Origin: Streptomyces sp. AW19M42 | GTDB lineage: Bacteria; Actinomycetota; Actinomycetes; Streptomycetales; Streptomycetaceae | Assembly (NCBI GenBank): GCA_000470535.1 | Contig: CBRG010000097.1 | Span: 1 to 64,000 of the forward strand | Length of the DNA: 64,000 nucleotides | Direction of reading: 5' to 3' | The notes under the pieces: generated by a model | The model's input: only the letters and a program-made list of their open reading frames with translations | What the model was told of the DNA's origin: nothing | Databases searched by the model: none | Position numbers and translations under genes: made by a program | In this document: positions 41,391 to 48,428 of the stretch, in pieces | Position numbering within the stretch: position 1 is the first letter of the stretch | Layout: every line of letters begins with the position of its first letter

Positions 41391-42911
41391 ATGGCCCAGC
41401 ACGAACATGTACGAGTGGCGGTGATCGGATCCGGATTCGGGGGCCTCGGAGCCGCTGTCCGGCTCCGCCGCGAAGGCATCACCGATTTCGTGATCCTGGA
41501 ACGCGCCGGTTCGGTGGGCGGCACCTGGCGCGACAACAGCTATCCGGGCTGCGCCTGCGACGTACCGTCCCACCTCTACTCGTTCTCGTTCGCACCCAAC
41601 CCCGAGTGGCCGCGCACCTTCTCCGGGCAGGAGCACATACGGGCCTACCTGGAGCACGTCGCGGACACCTTCGGGCTGCGCCCGCACCTCAGGCTGAACC
41701 ATGAGGTGACGATGATGCGCTGGGACGGCGACGAGCTGCACTGGGTCATCGAGAGCGCGAACGGCACGACCGTCGTGGCCGATGTCGTCGTCTCCGCGAC
41801 CGGGCCGCTCTCCGACCCGAAGCTGCCCGACATCCCCGGGCTCGCCGAGTTCCCCGGCAAGGTCTTCCACTCCGCCCGCTGGGACCACGACGCCGACCTG
41901 ACCGGCAAGCGCGTCGCGATGATCGGCACCGGCGCCTCCGCGATCCAGATCGTGCCGTCGATCCAGCCCAAGGCCGCGAAGCTCACCCTCTTCCAGCGCA
42001 CCCCGCCCTGGGTCATGCCGAGGATGGACCGGCAGATCAGCGGCGCCGAGCGCTGGCTGCACCGCACGCTCCCCTTCACCGGCACCGCACGCCGCGGACT
42101 GCTCTGGGGCATAAGGGAGTTGCAGGTCAGCGCCTTCACCAAGCACCCGGACCAGCTGGGTCTGGTCGAGCGGATAGCCAAGTCCAACATGGCCCGCTCC
42201 ATCAAGGACCCGGCGCTGCGGGCCAAGCTGACGCCCTCGTACCGCATCGGCTGCAAGCGCATCCTGCTCTCCAGCGCCTACTACCCGGCGCTCGCCCAGC
42301 CCAACGTGGACGTGGTCGCCTCCGGCCTGAGCGAGGTGCGCGGCTCCACGGTCGTCGCCTCCGACGGTACGGAGGCCGAGGTCGACGCGATCGTCCTCGG
42401 CACCGGCTTCCACGTGACGGACATGCCGATCGCGGACCGCGTGGTGGGCGCGGAGGGAAACACCCTCGCGGAGTCCTGGAAGGGCGGCATGCAGGCGCTG
42501 CGCGGCGCGAGCGCGGCCGGCTTCCCCAACTGGATGACGATCATCGGCCCCAACACGGGCCTCGGGAACTCCTCGATGATCCTGATGATCGAGGCCCAGC
42601 TCAACTACATGGCCGACTACCTCCGCCAGCTCGACGTCCTCGGCGGGCGGGTCGCCCTCGACGCGCGCCCCTCGGCCGTCGGAGCCTGGAACCACCGCGT
42701 CCAGGAACGGATGAAGCGCACCGTCTGGAACACCGGCGGCTGCACCAGCTGGTACCTGGACGCCAACGGGCGCAACACCACCGTCTGGCCCGGCACCACC
42801 GCCGAGTTCCGCAGGGCGACCCGGGCGGTCGACATCTCGGAGTACCAGGTCGTCCGCGCGTCCGGCCGGCGGAGTACGGAGAACGCCGTCTCCGAGGAGG
42901 TCGCCGGATGA
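41391..42911 (+). CDS. Flavin monooxygenase, Baeyer-Villiger type
   Basis: A 506-residue FAD/NADPH enzyme. The first Rossmann motif GSGFGG is at 13-18, the second GTGASA at 179-184, and the BVMO fingerprint FxGxxxHxxxW/D reads FPGKVFHSARWD at 154-165. The N-terminal GGTWRDNSYPGCACDVPSHLYS block is typical of cyclohexanone/phenylacetone monooxygenase relatives. It would insert oxygen next to a ketone to give an ester. ATG 41391 follows GGGGAGG. It overlaps the hydrolase gene by 4 nt. Confidence 0.9.
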   Translation: MAQHEHVRVAVIGSGFGGLGAAVRLRREGITDFVILERAGSVGGTWRDNSYPGCACDVPSHLYSFSFAPNPEWPRTFSGQEHIRAYLEHVADTFGLRPHLRLNHEVTMMRWDGDELHWVIESANGTTVVADVVVSATGPLSDPKLPDIPGLAEFPGKVFHSARWDHDADLTGKRVAMIGTGASAIQIVPSIQPKAAKLTLFQRTPPWVMPRMDRQISGAERWLHRTLPFTGTARRGLLWGIRELQVSAFTKHPDQLGLVERIAKSNMARSIKDPALRAKLTPSYRIGCKRILLSSAYYPALAQPNVDVVASGLSEVRGSTVVASDGTEAEVDAIVLGTGFHVTDMPIADRVVGAEGNTLAESWKGGMQALRGASAAGFPNWMTIIGPNTGLGNSSMILMIEAQLNYMADYLRQLDVLGGRVALDARPSAVGAWNHRVQERMKRTVWNTGGCTSWYLDANGRNTTVWPGTTAEFRRATRAVDISEYQVVRASGRRSTENAVSEEVAG

Positions 42912-43849
42912 GCCGCCCACTGCCCGGACGGAGCACCCGCCCCGTGCCCGCCCGCGAACTCATGGCCGTCTCCTCCGACGGATCCCGCATCCACATAGAG
43001 GTGCACGGACAGGACGGCGCACCGCCGGTCGTCCTCTCCCACGGCTGGACCTGCAACACCGGTTTCTGGGACGCCCAGATCCGGGACCTCGCCGTCGACC
43101 ACCGCGTCATCGCCTACGACCAGCGCGGCCACGGCACCTCGCCGGCGGTCGGCCGCGCCGGATACACCACGCAGGCGCTGGCCGACGACCTCGAAGCGGT
43201 GCTCGCCGCCACCCTGGAACCGGGCGAGAAGGCCATACTGGCCGGCCACTCCATGGGCGGCATGACGCTGATGGCCGCCGCCAGCCGGGCCGGATTCCGC
43301 GAGCACGCCGCCGCCATACTGCTGTGCAGCACCGGTAGTTCGCGGCTGATCGCCGAATCACGGGTCGTGCCGATACGGGCCGGTTCGCTGCGGACTCGGC
43401 TGACCCGCGCGATCCTCGGCTCCCGCGCGCCCCTCGGTCCGGTCACGCCGCTTTCCCGCCGCATCATCAAGTACGCGACCATGGGGGCGGGTTCGGCCCC
43501 GGGCCGGGTCGACACCTGTGCCCGCATCGTGCATGCCTGCCCCCGCGCCCCCAGGTTCGCCTGGGGCCACGTCCTCGCGGATCTCGATCTCGAAGAGGGC
43601 GTACGGGAGCTGCGGGTGCCCACCGCGGTGATCGCGGGTACGGAGGACCGGCTGACGCCGCCCGTCCACGCGCGCGCCATCGAGGCGGCGCTCCCCGACT
43701 CCCTCGGGCTCACCGAGCTTGCGGGCATGGGGCACATGACGCCGGTGGAGGCACCGGAAGTGGTCACGGCGAAGATCCGGGAACTCGCGACCGGGTATCT
43801 CCCGTTGCGCGATACGGCTGGTGTAGAGGGCAAGGAGGAGGTCGCATGA
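42908..43849 (+). CDS. Alpha/beta hydrolase
   Basis: A 313-residue alpha/beta hydrolase. The nucleophile elbow is GHSMGG with Ser115; the acid is in GTEDRLTPP and the His in GMGHMTPVEAPE. HGWTCNTGFW provides the oxyanion-hole region. ATGA overlaps on both sides place it in the monooxygenase operon, where it would split the ester produced by the BVMO. Start ATG 42908 follows GAGGAGGTCGCC. Confidence 0.9.
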   Translation: MSRPLPGRSTRPVPARELMAVSSDGSRIHIEVHGQDGAPPVVLSHGWTCNTGFWDAQIRDLAVDHRVIAYDQRGHGTSPAVGRAGYTTQALADDLEAVLAATLEPGEKAILAGHSMGGMTLMAAASRAGFREHAAAILLCSTGSSRLIAESRVVPIRAGSLRTRLTRAILGSRAPLGPVTPLSRRIIKYATMGAGSAPGRVDTCARIVHACPRAPRFAWGHVLADLDLEEGVRELRVPTAVIAGTEDRLTPPVHARAIEAALPDSLGLTELAGMGHMTPVEAPEVVTAKIRELATGYLPLRDTAGVEGKEEVA

Positions 43850-44739
43850 GCGGCAGGCGCAGTCTCGAAGGTCAGGTCGTCGTCGTCACGGGCGCGGCGC
43901 GCGGGGTGGGCGAGCTGCTGGCCCGCAAGCTCTCGGCACGCGGAGCGACACTCGCGCTGGTCGGCCTGGAGCCGGACGAGCTGAAGAAGGTCTCGGAGCG
44001 ACTGCACGGCGACAGCGACCACTGGCACGCCGACGTCACCGATCACGAGACGATGGCCCGGGTCGCCCAGGAGGTCAAGGAGCGCTTCGGCAAGATCGAC
44101 GTCGTCGTCGCCAACGCGGGCGTCGCCTCGGGCGGCCCGTTCGTCGACTCCGACCCGGTGGCCTGGCGTCGGGTCATCGAGGTCAACCTGATCGGCGGCG
44201 CGGTCACCTGCCGGGCGTTCCTGCCCATCCTGATGGAGAGCCGCGGCTACTTCCTCCAGATCGCCTCACTCGCCGCGCTGACCCCCGCGCCGATGATGTC
44301 CGCCTACTGCGCGTCCAAGTCGGGCGTCGAGGCGTTCGCCCACAGCGTGCGCGCGGAGGTCGGCTACCGGGGGGTGAAGGTCGGCGTCGGCTACCTGTCC
44401 TGGACCGACACCGACATGGTGCGCGGCGCCGACGAGGACGACGTCATGCGGGAGCTGCGCAAGCGGCTGCCCTGGCCGACGAACCGGACGTACCCGCTCG
44501 GCCCGGCCGTCGACCGGATAGTGGCCGGTATCGAGCGGCGCTCTGCGCATGTCTACGCCCAGCGGTGGCTGCGCGGCATGCAGTCGGTACGCGGCTACCT
44601 GCCGTCGCTGATCGGCCTCGGCGGCCGGCGCGAGATGATGCGGTACGGCTCGCGGCTGGACGGCGTCAGCAAGGGCCTCATCGGCGCGGGAGGCGCCGCT
44701 GACCAGGCGGAACGCGCGTTGCACACGCAGCGTAAATGA
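43846..44739 (+). CDS. Short-chain dehydrogenase/reductase
   Basis: A 297-residue classical SDR. TGAARGVG (15-22) is the NAD(P)-binding glycine motif and NAGVASGG follows; catalytic Ser is in QIASLAAL and Tyr/Lys in SAYCASKSG. The C-terminal 70 residues (QRWLRGMQSVRGYLPSLIGLGG) resemble the extension seen in long-chain alcohol SDRs. As last gene of the operon it could oxidise the alcohol released by the hydrolase. Confidence 0.9.
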   Translation: MSGRRSLEGQVVVVTGAARGVGELLARKLSARGATLALVGLEPDELKKVSERLHGDSDHWHADVTDHETMARVAQEVKERFGKIDVVVANAGVASGGPFVDSDPVAWRRVIEVNLIGGAVTCRAFLPILMESRGYFLQIASLAALTPAPMMSAYCASKSGVEAFAHSVRAEVGYRGVKVGVGYLSWTDTDMVRGADEDDVMRELRKRLPWPTNRTYPLGPAVDRIVAGIERRSAHVYAQRWLRGMQSVRGYLPSLIGLGGRREMMRYGSRLDGVSKGLIGAGGAADQAERALHTQRK

Positions 44740-44827
44740 TCGAAATGCGGTGAATGCCCGGTCGTGTAAGTCTGGTCGAGGCCCTTACGGGGCCGTCCCC
44801 CACGCACCCCACCGAGGAGTGAACAGC

Positions 44828-45022
44828 ATGGGCATCGCGGACCAGTTCAAGGACAAGGCGAAGGATCTTGCCGACCAGGCGCAGAAGAAGGCGAAGGACG
44901 GCAAGGGCGACGGCCAGGGCCGTTCGCAGGACGCGTCCGAGCAGGCCTCCGACGCGTCCGAGCAGGGGCGCGACAAGGCCCGGGGTGCGGCGGACGAGGT
45001 GCGCGGGCGCTTCGACCGCTGA
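44828..45022 (+). CDS. Small hydrophilic Lys/Asp/Gln-rich protein
   Basis: A 64-residue very hydrophilic protein: GIADQFKDKAKDLADQAQKKAKDG then the repeat ASEQASDASEQ. It is predicted helical at the start and disordered later. It recalls small CsbD-like or MT0933-type antitoxin-like actinobacterial proteins, without enough signal to choose. ATG follows GAGGAGTGAACAGC, and a hairpin terminator lies 39 bp downstream. Confidence 0.7.
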   Translation: MGIADQFKDKAKDLADQAQKKAKDGKGDGQGRSQDASEQASDASEQGRDKARGAADEVRGRFDR

Positions 45023-45060
45023 CGACGGCGCCTGCGTGTGAGCGATGAGTGATGTGTGTT

Positions 45061-45097
45061 GAGGGGCGTGTCCGGGTTAGTTTCGGGCGCGCCCCTC
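45061..45097. terminator. Hairpin terminator
   Basis: GAGGGGCGTG (45061-45070) pairs with CGCGCCCCTC (45088-45097), 10 bp with one G-T pair. It terminates the small-protein gene before the methionine aminopeptidase unit. Confidence 0.6.
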
Positions 45098-45149
45098 CGC
45101 GCGTCATGGGCCGGTGAGCGGCTTCTCGGACCGACCGTGGCCCCATTCT

Positions 45150-45178
45150 TATACCGGTATAGTTTGACCGGTATAGTT
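45150..45178. promoter_or_regulatory. Double ACCGGTATAGTT element upstream of the aminopeptidase paralogue
   Basis: ACCGGTATAGTT occurs at 45153-45164 and again at 45167-45178, 14 bp apart; the first copy is also part of the perfect 12-bp palindrome TATACCGGTATA (45150-45161). The second ends 25 bp before the ATG, so it probably covers the promoter -10 region (TATAGTTAT). An operator for a GntR-, PadR- or XRE-type repressor is likely; no regulator gene is adjacent. Confidence 0.6.
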
Positions 45179-45203
45179 ATTGGACGCACCTGAGAGGCCC
45201 CCC

Positions 45204-45980
45204 ATGATCGAGATCCTGAACTCCGCGCGGCTTGAGCGGGCGAGGGGCACCGGCGCCCTGGTCGGAGACATCCTCCACACGCTGAAGCGGCGCAGCGTGG
45301 TCGGGACGAACCTGCTGGACATCGACCAGTGGGCCAAGGAGATGATCATCGAGGCGGGAGCGCAGTCCTGCTACGTCGACTACGCGCCCTCCTTCGGACG
45401 AGGCCCGTTCGGGCACTACATCTGCACGGCCGTCAACGACGGAGTGCTCCACGGGCTACCTCACAACTACGCGCTGGCGGACGGGGACCTGCTGACGCTC
45501 GACCTCGCCGTGGTCAGGGGCGGGGTGGCCGCGGACGCCGCGATCAGCTTCCTGGTGGGCAAGGCCAGGCCGGCGGAGAGCGTGGCGATGATCGAGACGA
45601 CCGAACGCGCACTCGCCGCCGGCATCGCCGCCGCCAAGCCCGGGGCGCGCATCGGTGACCTCTCCCACGCCATCGGCACGGTCCTCAGCGAGGCGGGCTA
45701 CCCGGTCAACACCGAGTTCGGAGGCCACGGCATCGGCTCGACCATGCACCAGGACCCACACGTCGCGAACACCGGACGGCCCGGCCGCGGATACAAGCTG
45801 CGCCCCGGACTGCTGCTCGCCCTGGAACCGTGGGTCATGGCCGACACCGCCACACTCGTCACCGACGCCGACGGCTGGACGCTGCGCAGTGCGACGGGCT
45901 GCCGGACCGCGCACAGTGAGCACACCATCGCCATCACCGACAGCGGAGCCGAGATTCTCACCCTGCCCACGGCCTCCTGA
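45204..45980 (+). CDS. map: Type I methionine aminopeptidase paralogue
   Basis: A 258-residue MetAP. All five metal ligands are recognisable: the two Asp in LTLDLA and AADAAIS, His in FGGHGIGSTMH, Glu in LALEPWV and Glu in AHSEHTIAI; the substrate His is in AVNDGVLHGLP. The protein lacks any N-terminal zinc finger. Streptomyces usually keep a housekeeping map in the ribosomal-protein region, so this copy, behind a strong operator-like repeat in an accessory region, is probably a conditionally expressed paralogue. Confidence 0.9.
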   Translation: MIEILNSARLERARGTGALVGDILHTLKRRSVVGTNLLDIDQWAKEMIIEAGAQSCYVDYAPSFGRGPFGHYICTAVNDGVLHGLPHNYALADGDLLTLDLAVVRGGVAADAAISFLVGKARPAESVAMIETTERALAAGIAAAKPGARIGDLSHAIGTVLSEAGYPVNTEFGGHGIGSTMHQDPHVANTGRPGRGYKLRPGLLLALEPWVMADTATLVTDADGWTLRSATGCRTAHSEHTIAITDSGAEILTLPTAS

Positions 45981-46016
45981 TCGCGCCAGGCCCTCTCGGT
46001 CTCCGGGCTCGGGGGG

Positions 46017-46361
46017 TTACTGGCCCAGCAGCCCGAGCAACCGCCCCACCGCCTCCGCTGCGGGCCGGCCCACCTCGCCGACAACGGCGGCGATCTGGGC
46101 GACGGATGCCAGCATGAAGCCTCGCTCACGCAGGGCGCTCCGGTCGGGAGTGAGCTCGGGCAGCGCGCCCTCGACGGTCCGGGCCTGGTCCGGGGCGAGG
46201 TGCGGGCGCAGCTCACGCAGGACGCGGGTGAGATCCGCGACAGCGGCCCGGAGCTCGACATCTTCTGCGGCGCCGCCGACCCTGCCGTAGTTGATGCCGA
46301 CGTTCTCGCGGCCGCCGTTCATGTTGACCACGGGCCCGTAGAAGTTCGACGCCTCGCTCAT
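46017..46361 (-). CDS. Small helical protein with N-terminal YGPVVNMN motif
   Basis: A 114-residue protein. Residues 5-26 (SNFYGPVVNMNGGRENVG...) nearly repeat the last 20 residues of the protein encoded just upstream. The rest is helical: ELRAAVADLTRVLRELRPHL, then RSALRERGFMLASVAQIAAVVGEVG. ATGA overlap with the DUF6232 gene shows translational coupling. The Asn/Gly-rich motif followed by a helical domain recalls N-terminal amyloid-signalling motifs of bacterial sensor proteins. Function unknown. Confidence 0.75.
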   Translation of the reverse strand: MSEASNFYGPVVNMNGGRENVGINYGRVGGAAEDVELRAAVADLTRVLRELRPHLAPDQARTVEGALPELTPDRSALRERGFMLASVAQIAAVVGEVGRPAAEAVGRLLGLLGQ

Positions 46362-47032
46362 AGCTTGAACCCCGTGTTCCCCCGGCCGCTGTTCATGTTG
46401 ACGACAGGGCCGTAGTTGTTCGTGCTGTTGTTGTGGAACTGCCGCACGATCGCGGTGAACTCGGCTTCCGGGTGGTCGATCGCGTACACGATCTGTCCGG
46501 CGATCTGGCGCAGCTCGTCCATGCTCGGCAGGGTCACGACCACCTTCGAGCCGCTGTTCATCTCGACGACCAGCACCGGCTTCGCCGACGCGATCAGTTC
46601 CTTGATGACGACGACCAGGCAGATCGCGACGACGATGAACACGAGTCTGCTGTTCCCGCTCTGCTCGACATCGCCCGCGCTCGCGTAGTTGATCGCGGCG
46701 TAGACGAGGACGGCGAGGATCAGCCACTGTACGAGGCGGCTGAAGGCCCTGCCCCAGTCGTGGTTGAGCCTGAACGCGTCGACCCAGGTGACGTTGTGCA
46801 GCGGGACGGCAGCCGAGCCCACCCACAGCGTCCGGCGGCTGACCCGGAGGACCAGGGGGTCCCCCTTACGGCGAGGCTGATCGCCGCTTCCGGGGTTCTG
46901 GAGGCGTCCGGGTATCGCGGAGCTTGGCTGGACGGGCCGTCCCTGTGGCGGCAGCGGGGAAGCCTTCGGCCGTGGAGGCGGATTGGGTGGCGGCTCGGGC
47001 GGCGGTGCGCCAACCGTTCCGGTGTCGTCCAT
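46358..47032 (-). CDS. DUF6232-like membrane protein with C-terminal YGPVVNMN motif
   Basis: A 224-residue protein. A Pro-rich N-terminus (1-50) precedes a beta-strand segment (LVLRVSRRTLWVGSAAVPLHNVT) that I recall from DUF6232 proteins, two membrane spans (about 97-116 and 128-147), then a PH-like soluble region (VLVVEMNSGSKVVVTLPSMDEL). It ends in NNYGPVVNMNSGRGNTGFKL, nearly identical to the N-terminal motif of the next protein. A motif displayed at the C-terminus of one protein and the N-terminus of its operon partner suggests that the two proteins bind through it. Confidence 0.75.
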   Translation of the reverse strand: MDDTGTVGAPPPEPPPNPPPRPKASPLPPQGRPVQPSSAIPGRLQNPGSGDQPRRKGDPLVLRVSRRTLWVGSAAVPLHNVTWVDAFRLNHDWGRAFSRLVQWLILAVLVYAAINYASAGDVEQSGNSRLVFIVVAICLVVVIKELIASAKPVLVVEMNSGSKVVVTLPSMDELRQIAGQIVYAIDHPEAEFTAIVRQFHNNSTNNYGPVVNMNSGRGNTGFKL

Positions 47033-47356
47033 GGCTCCCCCGTGTGGTCGTCAGTCGCACCCGCGTGTTCCGGAAGCACCATTAAGCGCCCAGGGGCGGT
47101 TGTGAGGCAGGCGAGAAGAAGCCAATTTGCCTGTGCTGGCTGGTAGTTGAGCGTTTTCTACCCGGCTGTCCTGACGCCGATCACGCGGTCATTCGAGGAC
47201 CAGGGCACGCTCCGGGCGGTCGGAGGCGAGCGCATCGCTGTTCTGCGGGTTGCGGTATCCGACAGGCCCTGGCCCGGAACCCTCGGCAGAACCGGTCGTG
47301 TGCTGTCGCGCGTCCTGTTCTACGGTGCCTTCAGTCACCGACGACGGGGGAGAGGC
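47033..47356. other. Divergent intergenic region without a supported gene
   Basis: This 324-bp stretch separates the leftward DUF6232 gene from the rightward SseB-like gene. I see no convincing gene, repeat or palindrome. An open frame reads through it into the SseB-like gene but has no ribosome site or conserved composition. It presumably holds the two divergent promoters. Confidence 0.5.
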
Positions 47357-47773
47357 ATGGGCCGGGCAGGAGCAGTGCTCGCGGAGCGGATTGTCGAGCG
47401 CAGGAGCGGGGTTGGTGATCCGCGGGCGTTGGTGGGTGAGATGCGGCGTTCGCTCCTTCTGGTGCCGGTGGCCGATGAGCGGCTGTGGTCGGTGCGGATG
47501 GGTGGGGTGCGGTGGATCTGTGGGTTCACCGACGAGACGGCGCTGGCCCGGTTCGCCCTGCACCACGGTCCGGGGGACCGGCCCATGGATTGCGCGGCGC
47601 TGTTGGGTGCCCGCATCGTGGATGAGATCGTGCCCGCGCTGGGTGAGCCCGCGGGCCTCGCCGTGGATATCGCGACCGAGGACGGGTCGATGTTCTTTCC
47701 GCCGGTCTCCGGCATCGTTCCGGAGGCGGTCGCCGTCGATGCTGGTGAGGGTGAAGAGGGGGCTGGGCGGTGA
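47357..47773 (+). CDS. SseB-family protein upstream of RHS toxin
   Basis: A 138-residue protein with an SseB N-domain pattern: LLLVPVADERLWSVRMGGVRWICGFTDETALARFALHHG, then LLGARIVDEIVPALGEPAGLAVDIA. Such proteins are common near Streptomyces type VII-linked toxins, perhaps as chaperones or targeting factors. ATG 47357 follows GGGGGAGAGGC. The stop overlaps the next start (GTGA). Confidence 0.75.
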   Translation: MGRAGAVLAERIVERRSGVGDPRALVGEMRRSLLLVPVADERLWSVRMGGVRWICGFTDETALARFALHHGPGDRPMDCAALLGARIVDEIVPALGEPAGLAVDIATEDGSMFFPPVSGIVPEAVAVDAGEGEEGAGR

Positions 47774-48426
47774 GCGGCGACGGCGCCGATCTGCATCTCG
47801 ACAAGGAGTCGGTCACCAAGTTCACCAAGGGCCTGAACTCGACGATCGACGAGCTGGGTGATCTGGGTGGTGCGACGGGTTCGGTGATGGGCAAGGGTTT
47901 CTCGTCGTTGGCGATCACGGGGATGGAGGCGGGGCATCACGGGGTGTCGGTCGATTTCGAGGACTTCTGTGAGCGCTGGGAGTGGGGGGTGCGTGCCCTG
48001 GTGCGGGACGCGAGCGGGCTCGCGGACCGGCTCGGGCTGGCGGCGGGTACGCAGTGGGAGAACGACCAGTACATCGCGGGCACGCTCAAGGTGGGTGCGA
48101 ACTCCTTGTTCGGCGGGAATCCGCACGCGAGTGAGGAGGAGATCGCCAAGCAGGACTGGGGCGACATCTTCACGCCGGACTACCTGGACCCGGACTTCAG
48201 CCCCGAGTCGTTCGAGAAGGCCGGCCAGGACATGGGCCAGACCTGGAAGGACACCGGCCGCACCGTCCTGACCGAGGGCTACGGCGGCCGGCAGTCCGAC
48301 ATGTTCAACAGCGCACTGGGTGTGTCGGACGACCAGTTCGACCAGATGCTGGACGACACGCTGGGGCCGTCGCCGGAGGAACGCGCCCAGCAGGCGCAGC
48401 AGCAGGGTGAGTCGGGGGACAACTGA
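47770..48426 (+). CDS. WXG/LXG-like partner protein of RHS toxin
   Basis: A 218-residue protein: an N-terminal helical stretch (VTKFTKGLNSTIDELGDLG) and a central CERWEWGVRALVRDASGLADRLGLAAGTQW segment suggest a helical hairpin like T7SS/Esx substrates. The acidic C-terminus (MLDDTLGPSPEERAQQAQQQ) may be a chaperone-binding tail. It overlaps the SseB-like gene (GTGA) and is 2 bp from the RHS start, so the three form an operon. Probably a co-secreted partner or chaperone. Confidence 0.7.
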   Translation: MSGDGADLHLDKESVTKFTKGLNSTIDELGDLGGATGSVMGKGFSSLAITGMEAGHHGVSVDFEDFCERWEWGVRALVRDASGLADRLGLAAGTQWENDQYIAGTLKVGANSLFGGNPHASEEEIAKQDWGDIFTPDYLDPDFSPESFEKAGQDMGQTWKDTGRTVLTEGYGGRQSDMFNSALGVSDDQFDQMLDDTLGPSPEERAQQAQQQGESGDN

Positions 48427-48428
48427 CC

